From positions 1 through 7,809 of the forward strand of contig JANXNM010000304.1 in assembly GCA_025354065.1 (NCBI GenBank): DNA of 7,809 nt, given 5' to 3'. The notes beneath the pieces are model-generated. The model did not search any database. It worked only from the letters and a program-made list of their open reading frames with translations, and was not told where the DNA came from. The first letter of the stretch is position 1, and every line of letters starts with the position of its first letter. Both the position numbers and the translations under genes were made by a program. Shown piece after piece: positions 6,390-7,809 of the stretch. This DNA comes from Synechococcales cyanobacterium 340R_concoct_173_sub. GTDB lineage: Bacteria; Cyanobacteriota; Cyanobacteriia; Leptolyngbyales; Leptolyngbyaceae.

Positions 6390-6941
6390 ATGCCTCCTGC
6401 AAACTCCGGCCCTTCTACTAATTCCGGTCCAACCTATTGGCAATCCCCTGATTTAGCCAATGCCACATTCATTGCCCCCAATGCGACAATCGTTGGTCAC
6501 GTTACGCTTGGTGTTGGTGTAAGTATTTGGTATGGGGCGGTTCTTCGTGGGGATCTGGAATCTATTATTATTGGCGATCGGAGCAATATCCAAGATGGGG
6601 CAATTCTCCACGGCGATCCCGGCCAACCTACCATTCTGGAATCCGACGTGACCATCGGCCATCGCGCCATTGTCCACAGTGCCCATATCGAATCCGGTTG
6701 CTTAATTGGTATGGGCGCTATAGTGCTTGATGGCGTTCGAGTTGGATCGGGCAGTATTATCGGTGCGGGGGCTGTTGTAACTAAAAATGTGCCACCCCGA
6801 TCGCGTGTTGTCGGTGTCCCTGGAAAAGTCATTAGTCAGGTCAGTGATACTGAGGCCCAAGAACTGATTGCCCATGCGAACCACTATGAAAAACTTGCTC
6901 AAGTTCACAATGGTACTGGAATAGATTTAGGATTTCACTGA
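6390..6941 (+). CDS. Gamma-class carbonic anhydrase family protein
   Basis: A 183-residue left-handed beta-helix protein built of hexapeptide repeats (about residues 27-145). It closes with [21 protein letters not shown] and a C-terminal helix. The three zinc-binding histidines of the gamma class are present at 74, 91 and 96 (ILHGD, GHRAIVH), along with the conserved Arg53, Asp55 and Gln68. It is probably a soluble trimer. Members interconvert CO2 and bicarbonate, but many homologues of this short type show little activity, so function is less sure than fold. I chose the ATG at 6390. The frame is open back to 6213, but that would overlap the start of the divergent gene and add a non-homologous extension. 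No clear ribosome binding site precedes 6390. The first residues contain a repeated NSGP. Confidence 0.9.
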   Translation: MPPANSGPSTNSGPTYWQSPDLANATFIAPNATIVGHVTLGVGVSIWYGAVLRGDLESIIIGDRSNIQDGAILHGDPGQPTILESDVTIGHRAIVHSAHIESGCLIGMGAIVLDGVRVGSGSIIGAGAVVTKNVPPRSRVVGVPGKVISQVSDTEAQELIAHANHYEKLAQVHNGTGIDLGFH

Positions 6942-7048
6942 GTTTCAACTTTATTAGCCTCAAGCTTGTTAAACTTTGTTGGAAATAAGATTGGCAAAAA
7001 CTATTTCAGAAGATTGGGCTGTAAAGGGTTTAAGCGATATTACTATAA

Positions 7049-7087
7049 AACTGAAACCCTCACTCAGCAAGGATTTCAGTTATTTTA
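7049..7087. terminator. Bidirectional intrinsic terminator
   Basis: AACTGAAA (7049-7056) pairs perfectly with TTTCAGTT (7074-7081). After one C-A mismatch, CCT (7058-7060) pairs with AGG (7070-7072), leaving a 9-nt loop. ATTTTAG follows on the plus strand and GTTTTATAG on the minus strand. Lying between the convergent carbonic anhydrase-like and DUF4436-like genes, it can serve both. Confidence 0.65.
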
Positions 7088-7130
7088 GATAAAGTCTAAT
7101 ATTGCGATACTTTATTTTCTTGCCCCTCCC

Positions 7131-7809
7131 TTAGCTAGGCTTTTTATAGCGAGTTAACCAAGTAGAAAATAAAAATGGCATCGAAATAGCCACTAAAGCT
7201 TCTGCCCAAAAGAAGGCTAAAAAGTCAGATAAGCCTCCAAGAGGAGGTACGCCAGGTTGAAGATTTCGTACTGCGGGCAAGGCGAATAACATACCTGCAA
7301 TCAGCGTAAACATGCCAAATTCAATAGGACGCGGTTGCCAAATTACTACCATTGACATTGTGAATACTACTAAGCCAATCAACCACATGGCAAGCATTAA
7401 GAAGATAGAAAATGATTTAGTGATCACCGATCGCGACGTTTGCACTCGCAGACCAAGATAACTGTTAGATGATTCAAACTCATTTTTGGGGATGAGATCA
7501 ACATCAATGTTATAACCGGAGATTGCTCCATAAAAATGCAGAGATATCGGAATCTCTTCTTTTTCATCTTTAGGGTTTGAAAAGGAGAGATAAAGGTCTG
7601 ATTTATGTATATCAAAGGGATAATCACTGACCCGACCATCTAACGAGATTGAGCCTGTCACAGTTTCAGGAATTCGATTATTCTCAAGAGTAACTTCAGA
7701 TTTACCACTTTCAATACCTGTAAAAAACTTTAACTCTTTTGTAAGGCGGTCATTTTTGTCGTATGTTCCTTCTGGTTTAGCTGAAAAACGAATATTCATC
7801 TCTCCTTTA
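7131..7809 (-). CDS. DUF4436-like membrane protein, probably 5'-truncated by the window end
   Basis: The visible part resembles DUF4436 proteins, a family of unknown function. Counting from the in-frame ATG at 7799: a soluble beta-rich part (1-125) with DYPFD (59-63), a first membrane helix (about 130-154), a second (about 161-178), then the conserved run LPAVRNLQPGVPPLGG (174-189) and a third helix (about 191-213). The C-terminal tail is basic (RYKKPS). The frame stays open to the window edge (K-G-E before the ATG). Family members usually have a longer N-terminus with another membrane helix, so the real start is likely outside. The AAAGGAGA before the ATG looks like a ribosome binding site but sits only 1-2 nt from it, too close to be convincing. 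If the ATG is right, the protein is 222 residues. Confidence 0.75.
   Translation of the reverse strand, partial: KGEMNIRFSAKPEGTYDKNDRLTKELKFFTGIESGKSEVTLENNRIPETVTGSISLDGRVSDYPFDIHKSDLYLSFSNPKDEKEEIPISLHFYGAISGYNIDVDLIPKNEFESSNSYLGLRVQTSRSVITKSFSIFLMLAMWLIGLVVFTMSMVVIWQPRPIEFGMFTLIAGMLFALPAVRNLQPGVPPLGGLSDFLAFFWAEALVAISMPFLFSTWLTRYKKPS

Noticed and set aside
6497..6832. 111-residue minus-strand open frame inside the carbonic anhydrase-like gene
   Set aside because: Shadow of the regular hexapeptide-repeat coding sequence; Pro/Ile/Thr-rich low-complexity translation.

Overview
The window reads as chromosomal DNA of a cyanobacterium. The palindrome CGATCG, the core of the cyanobacterial HIP1 repeat, occurs about 23 times by eye, once as a full GCGATCGC (1895-1902). 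Several of the genes are also of types typical of cyanobacteria: a short-form L25 next to purA, a TIGR02652-like zinc-ribbon protein, and a hexapeptide gamma-carbonic anhydrase homologue. I cannot name the genus.

Layout. (1) 1-1866, housekeeping, plus strand: a near-consensus promoter, purA (adenylosuccinate synthetase, TTG start), rplY (short-form L25/Ctc) and a strong intrinsic terminator. (2) 1867-2174, non-coding, ending in a perfect 7-bp inverted repeat just upstream of the next gene. (3) 2175-4111, an accessory two-gene unit, plus strand: a 116-aa protein with a hydrophobic C-terminal helix, then a 519-aa protein with coiled coil, unknown central domain, one membrane segment and a C-terminal bacterial SH3 domain. 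Both begin with the same short motif, F-[DN]-Q-x2-Q-x-V-x2-Q-[YF]-N-A-A-G-x-I. (4) 4112-4510, non-coding apart from overlapping inverted repeats and a 40-codon open frame that may be a gene remnant. (5) 4511-5298, plus strand: a 122-aa unknown protein and an HNH endonuclease, 5 bp apart. (6) 5303-6241, minus strand: a TIGR02652-like zinc-ribbon protein followed by a VOC/glyoxalase-fold protein. (7) 6242-6389, a divergent promoter region. (8) 6390-6941, plus strand: gamma-carbonic anhydrase family protein, then a bidirectional terminator hairpin. (9) 7131-7809, minus strand: a DUF4436-like membrane protein, probably cut by the window end.

The most interesting part is region 3. The two adjacent proteins share an N-terminal tag of 10 identical residues in 18, ungapped and at the same position, while the rest of the proteins is unrelated. 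The same stretch, with its flanks (2056-4567), has no CGATCG at all, although the rest of the window averages roughly four per kb. I infer an acquired module in which the tag brings a small, possibly membrane-active protein together with a membrane-anchored SH3 protein. This resembles the paired short signalling motifs of bacterial conflict and NLR-type systems, but the function is not proven by the sequence.
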